Source of the DNA: Paracoccus ravus | GTDB lineage: Bacteria > Pseudomonadota > Alphaproteobacteria > Rhodobacterales > Rhodobacteraceae | DNA: 64,000 nucleotides | Assembly (NCBI RefSeq): GCF_004522175.1 | Contig: NZ_SDEB01000002.1 | Coordinates: 62,001-126,000 of the forward strand | Direction of reading: 5' to 3' | Shown here: piece by piece, positions 27,767 to 38,016 of the stretch | Position numbering within the stretch: position 1 is the first letter of the stretch | Layout: each line of letters begins with the position of its first letter | Made by a program: the position numbers and the translations under genes | The notes under the pieces: model-generated | Told to the model about the DNA's origin: nothing | What the model saw: only the letters and a program-made list of their open reading frames with translations | Database searches by the model: none

Positions 27767-29476
27767 TTACTCGACGCCGATCAGGCCCATCTGCTCGATC
27801 TTCAGCAGCACCTGCTGGGCCGCGTAATCGACATCGAAGCCCTCGGTCTGGATGCGCAATTCGGGATTCGTCGGCTCTTCATAGGGGTCCGAAATGCCGG
27901 TGAATTCCTTGATCTTGCCCTCGCGTGCCAGCTTGTAGAGGCCCTTGCGGTCACGGCGCTCGCATTCCTCGAGGCTGGTCGCGACATGGACCTCGATGAA
28001 GGCGCCGCCTGCCTCGACCATCTCGCGCACGGCGCGACGGGTCGCGGTATAGGGCGCGATCGGGGCGCAGATGGCGATGCCGCCATTCTTGGTGATCTCA
28101 GAGGCGACATAGCCGATGCGCTTGATGTTGATGTCGCGATGCTCTTTCGAGAAGCCCAGTTCGCTCGACAGGTGCTTGCGCACCACGTCGCCATCCAAGA
28201 GCGTGACCGGACGACCGCCCATCTCCATCAGCTTGACCATCAGCGCATTGGCAATGGTCGATTTGCCCGAACCCGAGAGCCCGGTGAAGAACAGGGTGAA
28301 GCCCTGCTTGCTGCGCGGCGGCGAGGTGCGGCGCAACTGGGTCACCACCTCGGGGAAGCTGAACCATTCCGGGATTTCGAGGCCTTCGCGCAGGCGGCGG
28401 CGCAGTTCGGTCCCCGAGATGTCAAGGATAGTCGCACCCTCTTCGACCTCGTCGCGGGGCTCGTATTGGGCGCGCTCCTGGACATAGACCATCTGCTTGA
28501 AGTCGACCATCTCGATGCCGATCTCGTCCTGGTGCTTGCGGAAGAGTTCCTGCGCGGCATAGGGGTGGTAGAAATCCTCGCCCTGGCTGTTCTTGCCCGG
28601 GCCGGCATGGTCGCGGCCGACGATCATGTGGGTCAGGCCGTGATTGCGGCGGATGATGCCGTGCCAGACCGCCTCGCGCGGGCCGCCCATGCGCATCGCC
28701 AGGTTCAGAAGCGACAGATGGGTGGTGGCCTGCGGATATTTGTCCAGCACCGCCTCGTAGCAGCGCACGCGGGTGAAATGGTCCACGTCGCCCGGCTTGG
28801 TCATGCCGACGACCGGATGGATCAGCAGGTTGGCCTGAGCCTCGCGCGCGGCGCGGAAGGTCAGTTCCTGATGGGCGCGGTGCAGCGGATTGCGGGTCTG
28901 GAAGGCGACGATGCGGCGCCAGCCCAGCTTGCGGAAATAGGCGCGCAACTCGTTCGGCGTGTCGCGGCGGGCGCGGAAATCGTAATGGGTCGGCTGCTGG
29001 ATGCCGGTGATCGGGCCGCCCAGATAGACCGGACCCGCGACATTATGCAGGTAGTTGACCGACGGATGGGCCAGGTCATCGGCGCCAAAGACCTTCTCGG
29101 CCTCGCGCGATTTGTCCGGCGACCATTTGTCCGTAATGGACAGGATCGCGAGGATCACGCCTTCCTGATCGCGCAGGGCGATATCTTGCCCCGGCTCGAC
29201 CTTGTCGGCGAAATCTTGGCTGACATCGAGGTTGATCGGCATCGGCCAGAGCGCCCCCGAGGCGAGGTGCATATCCTCGACGACGCCATTGTAATCGGCC
29301 TCGGTCAGGAACCCCTTGAGCGGGTGGAAACCGCCATTCATCAGCAGTTCCAGGTCGCAGATCTGGCGCGGGGTCAGATCCCAGGACAGCATATTGCCGG
29401 CCTCGGCCTTGAGCTTCTGCGCGGATTCCGCGCTGACATAGAGTTCGGGAATCGGAGCAAGGTTCGGCAATGTCAT
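27767..29476 (-). CDS. bifunctional sulfate adenylyltransferase/adenylylsulfate kinase
   Basis: 569 residues. The N-terminal ATP sulfurylase (1-385) has 'FQTRNPLHRAHQEL' (the QxRNPxHxAH active site, about 195), 'GRDHAGPG' and a PUA-like first domain. It is fused to an APS kinase (395-569) with P-loop 'FFTGLSGSGKST' and 'DGDVVRKHLSSELGFSKEHRD'. It makes APS and then PAPS from sulfate and ATP for sulfur assimilation or sulfation. The domain order (sulfurylase then kinase) is opposite to the animal fusion. It appears monocistronic, with 71 kb-scale sulfur genes (cysD/N/H) not visible in this window. Both active sites look intact. Confidence 0.95.
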   Translation of the reverse strand: MTLPNLAPIPELYVSAESAQKLKAEAGNMLSWDLTPRQICDLELLMNGGFHPLKGFLTEADYNGVVEDMHLASGALWPMPINLDVSQDFADKVEPGQDIALRDQEGVILAILSITDKWSPDKSREAEKVFGADDLAHPSVNYLHNVAGPVYLGGPITGIQQPTHYDFRARRDTPNELRAYFRKLGWRRIVAFQTRNPLHRAHQELTFRAAREAQANLLIHPVVGMTKPGDVDHFTRVRCYEAVLDKYPQATTHLSLLNLAMRMGGPREAVWHGIIRRNHGLTHMIVGRDHAGPGKNSQGEDFYHPYAAQELFRKHQDEIGIEMVDFKQMVYVQERAQYEPRDEVEEGATILDISGTELRRRLREGLEIPEWFSFPEVVTQLRRTSPPRSKQGFTLFFTGLSGSGKSTIANALMVKLMEMGGRPVTLLDGDVVRKHLSSELGFSKEHRDINIKRIGYVASEITKNGGIAICAPIAPYTATRRAVREMVEAGGAFIEVHVATSLEECERRDRKGLYKLAREGKIKEFTGISDPYEEPTNPELRIQTEGFDVDYAAQQVLLKIEQMGLIGVE

Positions 29477-29702
29477 AAGCTTCTCGACAGTTGATGTGGC
29501 ATTCCTGCGCCGTCATGGCTGATGCCCTGCATTTGCAACGCCGTGATGACGCGAGGCATCCTTCCTTCGCCATTACCGATGCGGTCCCGGCGTTTCAACC
29601 GCGGCTTTCGAAAAGCGCGGCTTCCGCGACCCATAAAGCATAAAATGCGCGAAGTTGCGGCGAACAAGCTGTTCGATGAGCGGGCTTCCCCCATCTCCTG
29701 CA
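29477..29702. other. intergenic stretch between the ATP sulfurylase/APS kinase gene and the trxB hairpin
   Basis: No credible gene. A 76-codon leftward frame is open here but lacks codon bias, ribosome site and similarity. The stretch probably holds the promoter and leader of the sulfurylase gene. TTATGCTTTAT on the minus strand near 29636-29646 is the best -10-like text, without a good -35. Confidence 0.3.
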
Positions 29703-29728
29703 TTCCGGGACAGCGACCTGCCCCGGAA
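29703..29728 (-). terminator. putative terminator hairpin after trxB
   Basis: Arms TTCCGGG (29703-29709) and CCCGGAA (29722-29728) are extended inward by a CAG/CTG pairing after one mismatch, 20 bp beyond the trxB stop. No T-run follows. Confidence 0.4.
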
Positions 29729-29748
29729 CGATGTCACCCTGCCCGGCC

Positions 29749-30798
<1,050 letters not shown>

Positions 30799-30846
30799 TC
30801 ACCCCCGCCGCGTCATGCAATGCGCCGCCAAGCTGGCCGCATCGGC

Positions 30847-30860
30847 GGAAATAATATTGC
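30847..30860. promoter_or_regulatory. AT-rich near-palindrome between trxB and lrp-like gene
   Basis: GGAAATAATATTGC is the only AT-rich block in a GC-rich divergent region and is roughly palindromic. It is similar in character to Lrp/AsnC binding sites and could also supply a -10 on either strand. Binding by the adjacent regulator is inferred. Confidence 0.35.
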
Positions 30861-30926
30861 GCAACATCACCCGGACAGGTAGCTTCCGGCATGAATTCGG
30901 CCCGATTGCGGCCCAAGAGGAAAAAC

Positions 30927-31427
30927 ATGAGCGGCGCCCGACTAGACGAGATCGACCGGAAAATCCTTGCCGAGCTTCAGGCCGACGGAAGGATGACCAA
31001 TGTCGAACTGGCCCGGCGGGTTGGGATCTCGGCCCCGCCCTGCCTGCGCCGCGTCCGCACGCTGGAGGAAGCCGGTTATATCCGCGGCTATCACGCCGAT
31101 ATCAACCCCGGCGAACTGGGCTTCGAGGTCAAGGTCTTTGCCATGGTCCGCCTGCACAGCCAGTCCGAGCGCGACCTCTCGGCCTTCGAGGCGCTGGCCC
31201 GCGACTGGCCGCTGGTCCGGGAATGCCACATGCTGAATGGCGAGATCGATTTCATCCTGAAATGCGTCTCACCGGATCTGCCGAGCTTTCAGCGCTTCCT
31301 GACCGAAAACCTGACGGCTGCGCCCAACGTGGCCTCGGTCAAGACGAGCCTCGTGATCCGCTGTGCCAAGGATGAGCCGGGCGTCCCCTTCGAGGTGGTC
31401 GAGACCCGCGCCGCAGCCATTGGCTGA
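30927..31427 (+). CDS. Lrp/AsnC family transcriptional regulator
   Basis: 166 residues. The N-terminal winged helix-turn-helix ('LDEIDRKILAELQADGRMTNVELARRVGISAPPCLRRVRTLE' pattern) is followed by a RAM ligand-binding domain ('VRECHMLNGEIDFILKCVSPDLPSFQRFL'). ATG 30927 has AGAGGA upstream and gives 'MSGARLDEIDRK'. Members bind amino acids or related ligands and commonly control themselves and a neighbour. Here the divergent neighbour is trxB. The ligand is unknown. Confidence 0.93.
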   Translation: MSGARLDEIDRKILAELQADGRMTNVELARRVGISAPPCLRRVRTLEEAGYIRGYHADINPGELGFEVKVFAMVRLHSQSERDLSAFEALARDWPLVRECHMLNGEIDFILKCVSPDLPSFQRFLTENLTAAPNVASVKTSLVIRCAKDEPGVPFEVVETRAAAIG

Positions 31428-31445
31428 ACCGGCCGCGGGCCGATC

Positions 31446-32210
31446 TCACAAGGCGATCACCGAGATCAGCCGCCCGTAATCCGCCTCGTGCTGATGGGTG
31501 CTGCGGCGATAGGAATAGAAGCGCTCGGGCTCGGAATAGGTGCAATGGCGTGTCCATTCCGCCTCGACCCCGGCCTCGCGCAGGCGCATCAGGCCGAAGC
31601 CCGGCAGGTCGAACATCGGCCTGCCATTCGGCCCGCCGGCAAAGAAGCGATGGTGGCCCGGATCCTCTGCCGTCACCTCATCCATGAATTCCGGACCGAC
31701 CTCATAGGATTTCTGGCTGATGCAGGGGCCGATCACGGCGCGGATGCGGCGCGCGCCCAGATCGGTCATTGCCCCCACGGTCGCCTCGATCACGCCCGAG
31801 ACAGCACCCCGCCAGCCAGCATGGACCGCGCCGATGACCCCGGCTTCCGGATCGGCCAAAAGGATCGGCTGGCAATCGGCGGTCAGCACCGCCAGCGCGA
31901 CGCCAGGCTGGTCGGTGACGATGCCATCGGCCCGCTTATGCGAAAAGGAGGACGGATCGTCCCCGGCGCGGATGACGGCCACATCCGGGGAATGAACCTG
32001 ATGCACGGTGGCCATGCGCGCCAGCGGCAGGCCGAGCGCCTCGGCGGCGCGGGTCCGGTTGATGGTCACGATCTCACCCTGATCGCTTGAGCCATAACCG
32101 CAATTCAGCCCGGAAAACAGCCCCGAGGACGCGCCCCCCTTGCGAGTGAAAAAGCCGTGCCGCACGGGTCCGAGCAGCGGATGGGTCAGGATCTCAAGCG
32201 TGGTCTGCAT
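31446..32210 (-). CDS. pgeF: peptidoglycan editing factor / multicopper polyphenol oxidase-like protein (YfiH)
   Basis: 254 residues. The laccase-domain zinc/copper site is intact: 'ATVHQVHSPDV' (His near 70), 'VLTADCQPILLAD' (Cys near 112) and 'GAVHAGWRGAVSGVI' (His near 129). Family members act on purine nucleosides (phosphorylase/deaminase-like activity) and, in E. coli, help exclude wrong residues from muropeptides. It is the last gene of lgt-midA-pgeF and overlaps midA by 17 bp. Confidence 0.92.
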   Translation of the reverse strand: MQTTLEILTHPLLGPVRHGFFTRKGGASSGLFSGLNCGYGSSDQGEIVTINRTRAAEALGLPLARMATVHQVHSPDVAVIRAGDDPSSFSHKRADGIVTDQPGVALAVLTADCQPILLADPEAGVIGAVHAGWRGAVSGVIEATVGAMTDLGARRIRAVIGPCISQKSYEVGPEFMDEVTAEDPGHHRFFAGGPNGRPMFDLPGFGLMRLREAGVEAEWTRHCTYSEPERFYSYRRSTHQHEADYGRLISVIAL

Positions 32211-33252
32211 ATGGCTCCAGGGCGTCGAAACCGGGGGGCAAAGGGGCCTTCGGCGGCCAGAATGCCAGAACTTTGAATAGCTGACCCATTTCCGCCTGCG
32301 CGGTCAAGCGATGAAGCGCGGCTTTGGCCCCGCTATCCCCGGCTTGGGCCAGCCGTTCGGCGCGGGCCGCGATTCCCAGCCGTGTGAGCCATTCGCCCTG
32401 CGTCGCCATGCGCGAGACCTGCGCCCCCGCCGCCTGCCCCGCCAAGGCCAGAGACGCGAAATCGACATGCGCCGTCAGATCGGCCTCGCCGGGATTTTCC
32501 AGCGGGTTCTCGGGGCGATGGGCGCGGAGCGCCTGAAAGCTGTCGCCTTGCCCGTCCCAATTGCCGTAATCGATCAGGATCGCCGCGCCGCCATGCGCCG
32601 CGATCCGCCCCGCGATTTCGCGGACGATGGGCGCGGCGGCGGGACAGGTCTCGCGGATCTCGCCCAAGGGCGCATCCGGACCGGGCGCGGGCGCGGCAAG
32701 GCCAAGCACCAGACGCCCCTCGGGGTCGAGGGCCACGATGCGCTCGGCCCATCCTTCGGGCTGGCGCTGAAACTGGCGGATGGGCAGCGCGTCGAAAAAC
32801 TCGTTCGCGACAAGAAACAAGGGCATACGGGGCAAGTCGCCCGCTTGATCGAGATGGGTGATCTCGCCCAGCTTCTCGCGCTGGATCTTGCGCAGATGCG
32901 GCGAGGCCTCGATCAGCGTGACCTGCGCCGCCTCGCGCATTCCCGGCACGGCGCGGATGGTGCGCAGGATGTCGGCCATCAGCGTGCCGCGCCCCGGACC
33001 GATCTCGGCCAGGACAAAGGGCGAAGGCGCGCCCTGATCCAGCCAGCTTTGCGCCAGAGCCAGGCCGATCATCTCGCCGAACATCTGGCTGATCTCGGGT
33101 GCGGTGGTGAAATCCCCCGCCGCGCCAAAGGGATCGCGGGTCGCGTAATAGCCATGCTCGGGATGGAGCAGGCAAAGCTGCATATATTCATCCAGCCGCA
33201 GCGGCCCCGAAAGCCGGATGCGCGCGGCGATCAGGCGCGCGAGCGGCGTCAT
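32194..33252 (-). CDS. SAM-dependent methyltransferase, MidA/NDUFAF7 family
   Basis: 352 residues. '[45 protein letters not shown]' shows the signature of this family, with the SAM-binding loop '[15 protein letters not shown]' (about 85) and '[16 protein letters not shown]'. The mitochondrial member NDUFAF7 dimethylates an arginine of the NuoD-type complex I subunit during assembly. A similar role here is inferred and would match the nuo operon in this window. ATG 33252 overlaps the lgt stop (ATGA). Confidence 0.92.
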   Translation of the reverse strand: MTPLARLIAARIRLSGPLRLDEYMQLCLLHPEHGYYATRDPFGAAGDFTTAPEISQMFGEMIGLALAQSWLDQGAPSPFVLAEIGPGRGTLMADILRTIRAVPGMREAAQVTLIEASPHLRKIQREKLGEITHLDQAGDLPRMPLFLVANEFFDALPIRQFQRQPEGWAERIVALDPEGRLVLGLAAPAPGPDAPLGEIRETCPAAAPIVREIAGRIAAHGGAAILIDYGNWDGQGDSFQALRAHRPENPLENPGEADLTAHVDFASLALAGQAAGAQVSRMATQGEWLTRLGIAARAERLAQAGDSGAKAALHRLTAQAEMGQLFKVLAFWPPKAPLPPGFDALEPYADHA

Positions 33253-34148
33253 GCAGCAGCCCCGGCGACCTCGGCGACCGGAGGCCGCATCCGCGCGCGC
33301 AGGATGAAGGCCAGCCCGATCAGGATCATCGGCAGGGACAGAAGCTGTCCCATGCTCAGGCCCCAGACCGGGCCGCCCAGCACATGGCCCAGCGGATTGT
33401 CCGGCGTGATGAATTGCGCATCGGCCTGACGGAAGAACTCGACGATGAAGCGCGAAAGCCCGTAGCCCAAGACGAAGACGCCAAGGCAAAGCCCCGGACG
33501 GCGCAAGGCCCCCCGGCGCACCAGCGCGAAGAGGACGACAAGCAGCAGGACGCCCTCAAGGACGGCCTCGTAAAGCTGGCTCGGATGGCGGGCGCAAAGC
33601 CCGGTCACGCCGGGGCAAAACTGCGCGGCCTCGCCCGGAAAGATCACGCCCCAAGGCAGATCGGTCGGACGGCCCCAAAGCTCGGCATTGATGAAATTCG
33701 CAAGCCGCCCCAGCCCCAGCCCCAACGGCGCGGCCAGCGCCATGGCATCGGCCAGACGCAAGGGCGGGATGCCGTGCTTGCGGCAATAGAGATACGAGAC
33801 GAGCACGACGCCCAGAAAACCGCCATGAAACGACATGCCGCCATGCCAGAGTTGCAGGATCTGGGCGGGATGCGACAAGTAATAAGCAGGCTCGTAGAAC
33901 AGAACGAACCCGAGCCGCCCGCCCGCGACGACGCCCAGCACGACCCAGGTCAAAAGCTCCTCGGCCTGCTCGGGACGCATCGGCGCGCGGTCGCCCCAGA
34001 GCGCCGGGCGCCGCATCAGCCAGACGAGAATGCGCCACCCCGCGATCAGCCCGACGAGATAGGCCAAAGCATACCAGCGCAGCGCCAATTCGATACCGAA
34101 CAGGTTGATGGTGAAGATTTCGGGCGAAATGTCGGGAAAGGGGATCAT
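33249..34148 (-). CDS. lgt: prolipoprotein diacylglyceryl transferase
   Basis: 299 residues with seven predicted membrane helices. '[14 protein letters not shown]' (catalytic His region near 100), the signature '[25 protein letters not shown]', 'RHPSQLYEA' and '[12 protein letters not shown]' are all intact. It transfers a diacylglyceryl group from phosphatidylglycerol to the lipobox cysteine of prolipoproteins at the inner membrane. Several predicted lipoproteins in the window would be substrates. ATG 34148 has GAGGAG upstream. First gene of the lgt-midA-pgeF operon. Confidence 0.96.
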   Translation of the reverse strand: MIPFPDISPEIFTINLFGIELALRWYALAYLVGLIAGWRILVWLMRRPALWGDRAPMRPEQAEELLTWVVLGVVAGGRLGFVLFYEPAYYLSHPAQILQLWHGGMSFHGGFLGVVLVSYLYCRKHGIPPLRLADAMALAAPLGLGLGRLANFINAELWGRPTDLPWGVIFPGEAAQFCPGVTGLCARHPSQLYEAVLEGVLLLVVLFALVRRGALRRPGLCLGVFVLGYGLSRFIVEFFRQADAQFITPDNPLGHVLGGPVWGLSMGQLLSLPMILIGLAFILRARMRPPVAEVAGAAA

Positions 34149-34270
34149 GGGCTCCTCGTCATCGGCGGGCAGGCTAGCTGTCGCCGGACCCGTGTCAACA
34201 TGCGCCGCCCGATTGAACCGCGGCCTTGCCGGGGCCATATAGGGCGGAACCCGATTACGAAAGGCCCGCC

Positions 34271-34543
34271 ATGACCGCCAATAACCGTTTCTTCGACGAT
34301 CTCTCGAAATTGATGACCAATGCGATGGGCGTCGCGCAAGGCGCCAAGGACGAGGCCCAGACCGCCTTCAACAGCTGGATCGACCGTTGGCTGGCGGATC
34401 GCGACTTTGTGACCCGTGAGGAATTCGAGGCCGTGCGCGAGATGGCCATCAAGGCCCGCGCCGAGAATGCGGCGCTGCAGGCCCGTCTGGACGCGCTCGA
34501 GGGCAAGGCCCCTCAGGGCGCAGAGACCGGGGCCGACGCCTGA
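34271..34543 (+). CDS. ubiK: BMFP-domain protein, UbiK family accessory factor
   Basis: 90 residues. The N-terminal amphipathic region '[38 protein letters not shown]' and C-terminal coiled coil '[30 protein letters not shown]' are the YqiC/UbiK pattern. UbiK helps the ubiquinone synthesis complex and forms membrane-active trimers. The 3' end overlaps the convergent DUF6476-like gene by 31 bp. Confidence 0.88.
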   Translation: MTANNRFFDDLSKLMTNAMGVAQGAKDEAQTAFNSWIDRWLADRDFVTREEFEAVREMAIKARAENAALQARLDALEGKAPQGAETGADA

Positions 34544-34833
34544 TCCTTCAGCCGGCCCTGCTGGTCGTAGAGCAGGATCTCGCCCGCCTCCGTCACCACC
34601 ACGATCCAGTCGCGGGCAAAGGTAATGGCGGCGGGTTGCGCCCCATCGGGCAAAGCGATCTGGTCGGGAAGCTGCGGCAAGGGCGCCTCGGAAAGGCGCA
34701 GCCACAGCAAGGCCACGATCGCCAGAATGCCCAGACCCATCACCGCGGCCAGCGAGGTCACGAGGAGACGCAGCCAGCGCAGCATCGGCAGCGCTTCCTC
34801 GGGCCCCTGATCCGCCCTATCATCCCGTGCCAT
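34513..34833 (-). CDS. small membrane protein, DUF6476-like
   Basis: 106 residues. One transmembrane helix lies at about 24-44 ('TSLAAVMGLGILAIVALLWLRL'), followed by a short soluble domain ('DWIVVVTEAGEILLYDQQGRL'). The placement beside rluD and ubiK fits the rhodobacterial DUF6476 group; function is unknown. The start at 34833 shares its CATG with the rluD start on the other strand and has GAGGA upstream. An internal ATG at 34785 is the alternative. The last 31 bp overlap ubiK tail to tail. Confidence 0.7.
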   Translation of the reverse strand: MARDDRADQGPEEALPMLRWLRLLVTSLAAVMGLGILAIVALLWLRLSEAPLPQLPDQIALPDGAQPAAITFARDWIVVVTEAGEILLYDQQGRLKDQASAPVSAP

Positions 34834-35890
34834 GACCGAAATCCTCATCCACGTCCCCGAGGGACTTTCCGACCGGCTAGATAAGGCCCTTGCCAGCCTC
34901 GCGCCAGAGGAGGCGGCCCTTTCCCGTTCGCGCCTGTCCAAGCTCATCGCCGAAGGGGCGGTTTTCGGCCCCTCGGGTCAGGTCACCGACGGCAAGGCGA
35001 AAGCCCTGCCCGGCGAATATCACATCGAGATCGGCGAGCCCGAGCCGCTGGAAGCCCAGCCCGAGGATATCCCGCTGTCCATCGCCTATGAGGATGACGA
35101 TCTGATTGTGGTCGACAAGCCCGCAGGCATGGTCGTCCACCCCGCCCCCGGCGCGCCGAACGGCACGCTGGTCAATGCGCTTCTGGCGCATTGCGCCGAC
35201 AGCCTTTCGGGCATTGGCGGCGCGGCGCGGCCCGGCATCGTCCATCGCATCGACAAGGAGACCTCGGGCCTTCTGGTCGTGGCGAAATCCGACCGGGCGC
35301 ATCAGGGTCTTGCCAAGCAATTCGCCGATCACTCGGCCCATCGCCGCTATCTCGCACTGGCGCATGGTATGCTCGATCCGGCCGATGCGCGGCTGCGCGG
35401 GCTGAAGGGGCTGGTTTTCGAGCCGGGCGGCGTCCTGCGCATCACGACGCTTCTGGGACGCCACCCGAGCGACCGGCAGCGGCAGGCCGTCAGCTTCGAC
35501 CGGGGCCGCCACGCGGTGACCCGGGCGCGGCTGATCGAGGGCTTCGGCGCGCCCCCCTCGGTCATGCTGGTGGAATGCCGGCTCGAAACCGGGCGCACGC
35601 ATCAGATCCGCGTCCATATGGCCCATGCCGGGCTGGGACTGATCGGGGATCCGGTCTATGGCGGCGCGCGCAGGCCCTCGGTCAAGGCGCTGGGGGCCGA
35701 GGCAGCAGCCGCGATCACGGCTTTTCCGCGTCAGGCGCTGCATGCGGCGGAGCTTGGCTTCGAACATCCGGTCAGCGGCGAAAAACTGAATTTCACCAGC
35801 CCCTTGCCCGCCGACATGGCGGCACTTCTCGATCATTTGCGTGGCATGACCGGCGCGGGGTCTTCCCTGTCGGAACCGGGCGCGTCATGA
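34832..35890 (+). CDS. rluD: RluD-type 23S rRNA pseudouridine synthase
   Basis: 352 residues. The N-terminal S4 RNA-binding domain (about 12-75) is followed by a catalytic domain with 'GIVHRIDKETSGLLVVAKSD' (catalytic Asp in HRxDxxTSG), 'ECRLETGRTHQIRVHMAHAG' and 'GDPVYGG'. It isomerises uridines in 23S rRNA helix 69 in related bacteria. The start at 34832 overlaps, inside a CATG, the start of the divergent DUF6476-like gene. No Shine-Dalgarno is visible, so it may be read from a leaderless or very short leader mRNA. Confidence 0.93.
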   Translation: MTEILIHVPEGLSDRLDKALASLAPEEAALSRSRLSKLIAEGAVFGPSGQVTDGKAKALPGEYHIEIGEPEPLEAQPEDIPLSIAYEDDDLIVVDKPAGMVVHPAPGAPNGTLVNALLAHCADSLSGIGGAARPGIVHRIDKETSGLLVVAKSDRAHQGLAKQFADHSAHRRYLALAHGMLDPADARLRGLKGLVFEPGGVLRITTLLGRHPSDRQRQAVSFDRGRHAVTRARLIEGFGAPPSVMLVECRLETGRTHQIRVHMAHAGLGLIGDPVYGGARRPSVKALGAEAAAAITAFPRQALHAAELGFEHPVSGEKLNFTSPLPADMAALLDHLRGMTGAGSSLSEPGAS

Positions 35891-35950
35891 TCGCGTTCAC
35901 ATTGACCCGCCTCGGATCGACGCGCTTCGACGCGGGATAAGGAATTTCAC

Positions 35951-36856
35951 ATGGCCAGCTACGAGAACCTTCCCGCCCCCAGCCCCGAACAGGGCCTCAA
36001 CCGTTACCTTCAGGAGATCCGCAAGTTTCCCCTGCTGGAACCGGAAGAGGAATATATGCTGGCCAAGGCATGGGTCGATCACGAGGACCCCAAGGCGGCG
36101 CAGCGTCTGGTCACCAGCCACCTGCGCCTCGCGGCCAAGATCGCCATGGGCTATCGCGGCTATGGCCTGCCCCAGGCCGAGGTGATTTCCGAGGCGAATG
36201 TCGGTCTGATGCAGGCGGTCAAGCGCTTCGACCCGGAAAAGGGCTTCCGCCTTGCGACCTACGCGATGTGGTGGATCCGTGCCTCGATCCAGGAATATAT
36301 CCTGCGCTCCTGGTCCTTGGTGAAGATGGGCACCACCTCGGCGCAGAAGAAGCTGTTCTTCAACCTGCGCAAGGCCAAGTCCAAGCTCGGCGCGCTGGAA
36401 GAGGGCGATCTGCGCCCTGAGAATGTCACCCAGATCGCGCATGACCTGAACGTGTCGGAGCAGGAAGTCATCGACATGAACCGCCGCCTGTCGGGGGGCG
36501 ATGCCTCGCTGAATGCGAGCGTCGGTTCGGCGGATGGCGAATCGGCGGCGCAATGGCAGGACTGGCTGGAAGACGACACCGCCAATCAGGCCGAGGCATT
36601 CGCCGAGGCCGACGAGATGTCGGCCCGGCGCGAATTGCTGATCTCGGCCATGGATGTGCTGAACGATCGCGAAAAGGACATCCTGATGGAGCGGCGCCTG
36701 CGCGACAATCCGATGACGCTCGAGGATCTCTCGACGCGCTACGAAGTCTCGCGCGAGCGGATCCGCCAGATCGAGGTGCGGGCCTTCGAAAAGCTGCAGA
36801 ACCGTATCCGCGATCTTGCGCGCGAGCGGGGAATCCTGCCCTCCGAGCAGGTGTGA
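35951..36856 (+). CDS. rpoH: RNA polymerase heat-shock sigma factor RpoH
   Basis: 301 residues. Region 2 is 'RLVTSHLRLAAKIAMGYRGYGLP' to 'RLATYAMWWIRASIQEYILRSWSLVKMGTT', the RpoH box is 'QKKLFFNLRK' (about 132), and region 4 is 'TLEDLSTRYEVSRERIRQIEVRAFEKLQ'. It directs RNA polymerase to heat-shock promoters. AAGGA lies 7 bases before ATG 35951. Rhodobacterales often have two RpoH copies, and only one is in this window. It lies 60 bp after rluD and may be cotranscribed with it. A TTGACC at 35902 lacks a convincing -10. Confidence 0.96.
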   Translation: MASYENLPAPSPEQGLNRYLQEIRKFPLLEPEEEYMLAKAWVDHEDPKAAQRLVTSHLRLAAKIAMGYRGYGLPQAEVISEANVGLMQAVKRFDPEKGFRLATYAMWWIRASIQEYILRSWSLVKMGTTSAQKKLFFNLRKAKSKLGALEEGDLRPENVTQIAHDLNVSEQEVIDMNRRLSGGDASLNASVGSADGESAAQWQDWLEDDTANQAEAFAEADEMSARRELLISAMDVLNDREKDILMERRLRDNPMTLEDLSTRYEVSRERIRQIEVRAFEKLQNRIRDLARERGILPSEQV

Positions 36857-36935
36857 TCGCCCGGTCCCCGAAATGACCGCCCGGTTTCGCGCCAGAGCAG
36901 GCGACTTAAATTCATGCGCCCATAGCGTCGCTTGG

Positions 36936-36963
36936 TTGACGCCTGCCAAGGGGCTCTTATGCT
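36936..36963 (+). promoter_or_regulatory. sigma-70 promoter for the pseudo-M48 gene
   Basis: TTGACG (36936-36941), 16-bp spacer, TATGCT (36958-36963): a strong match for this group. Transcription would start near 36970, which supports ATG 36998 and rules out the earlier ATG at 36959 that lies inside the -10. Confidence 0.65.
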
Positions 36964-36997
36964 CGGTTCCGTGCAGCGGGGGGGCCGTGGCGCGAGC

Positions 36998-38014
36998 ATG
37001 ACGGCGCTTAATCAATATCAGCGGCTGGAGGCCACGGGACGCTGGCGCGAGACGGTCGCGGCCAAGGCCCGCGATGTCATCGTCTCGTTTGGCGATGCGA
37101 CTTTGGTGCTGAGCGATCCGGGTTCGGACTTGCCCCTTGCCCATTGGTCCCTGCCCGCGGTGATGCGGCTCAATCCCGGCGAACAGCCCGCGCGTTACGC
37201 CCCTGGGGCCGATGATGGCGAAATGGTCGAAATCGAGGACGACCTGATGATTTCGGCCATCGAAAAGGTCCATCACGTCATCGAATCGAACCGGCCGCGC
37301 CGGACGCGGGTGCGCCATTGGGTGCTGCTGCTTGCTCTGCTGGGTGCGGCGGTCGCGGGACTGTTCTGGCTGCCCTCGGCCCTGTTGCGCCACGCGGTGG
37401 ATATTGCGCCCCCCGCGCAACGTGCCGAAATCGGCCAGATGGTTCTGGCCGAGATCGAAAAGACGACGGGCAGCGGCTGCTCGCGCCCCTCGGGCGACAT
37501 GGTGCGCCGCCGCCTCGCGCAGCGCCTGATCGGACCCGAGGCCGATATCGTCGTCCTGCCCGGCACGCTGGAGGCGGCCCGCCGGCTTCCCGGTCCCGTC
37601 ACGGTGATCGGCCAGAATACCATTGCCGGTCCGGACAGCCCCGAGATTGCGGCTGGACATGTCCTTGCCGCGCAGGCCGCGACATTGGACGCCGATCCTC
37701 TGCTTGAGGCGCTGCGTTTTGCCGGAACGCGCGCCACATTCGAACTGCTCACAAAAGGCAGCCTGCAACCGGCCGCATTGGCAGGCTATGGCGAATATCT
37801 GCTGTCCCGCCCGGCGGCGCGGCCGGATGACGAGATCCTCCTGGGTTATTTCGCGCGGGCCGAAATATCGAGCGAACCCTATGCCCGCGCGCTGGACCCG
37901 ACGGGCGAGGCCGTGCTGGGGCTGATCGAGGCCGATCCGTTCCGGACCCAGACGCCCAAGCCGGTCCTGTCGGTCCGGGAATGGCAGGCCCTGCGCGAGA
38001 TCTGCGACCAATAG
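36998..38014 (+). CDS. membrane protein resembling an M48 peptidase but without the HExxH site
   Basis: 338 residues. The cytoplasmic N-terminal part (1-105) has a beta-rich pattern ending 'HWSLPAVMRL', like the N-terminal domain of some M48 membrane peptidases. One membrane helix follows (107-128), then a C-terminal domain. There, 'IVVLPGTLEAARRLPG', 'SPEIAAGHVLAAQAATLDADPLLEALRFAGTRATFELL' and 'ALAGYGEYLL' run parallel to the M48 catalytic core, but the zinc motif position reads HVLAA (221-225), with no Glu and no second His. A decayed or structural M48-like protein is my inference. Two cysteines (161, near 336) remain. The stop lies 2 bp from the convergent SPOR gene. Confidence 0.6.
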   Translation: MTALNQYQRLEATGRWRETVAAKARDVIVSFGDATLVLSDPGSDLPLAHWSLPAVMRLNPGEQPARYAPGADDGEMVEIEDDLMISAIEKVHHVIESNRPRRTRVRHWVLLLALLGAAVAGLFWLPSALLRHAVDIAPPAQRAEIGQMVLAEIEKTTGSGCSRPSGDMVRRRLAQRLIGPEADIVVLPGTLEAARRLPGPVTVIGQNTIAGPDSPEIAAGHVLAAQAATLDADPLLEALRFAGTRATFELLTKGSLQPAALAGYGEYLLSRPAARPDDEILLGYFARAEISSEPYARALDPTGEAVLGLIEADPFRTQTPKPVLSVREWQALREICDQ

Positions 38015-38016
38015 GC

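Noticed and set aside
29473..29703. 76-codon minus-strand frame between trxB and the ATP sulfurylase/APS kinase gene
   Set aside because: No convincing ribosome site, codon bias or similarity; more likely leader and promoter DNA.
35902..35930. Promoter for rpoH at TTGACC
   Set aside because: The -35 is good but the -10 position reads CTTCGA, which is not credible.
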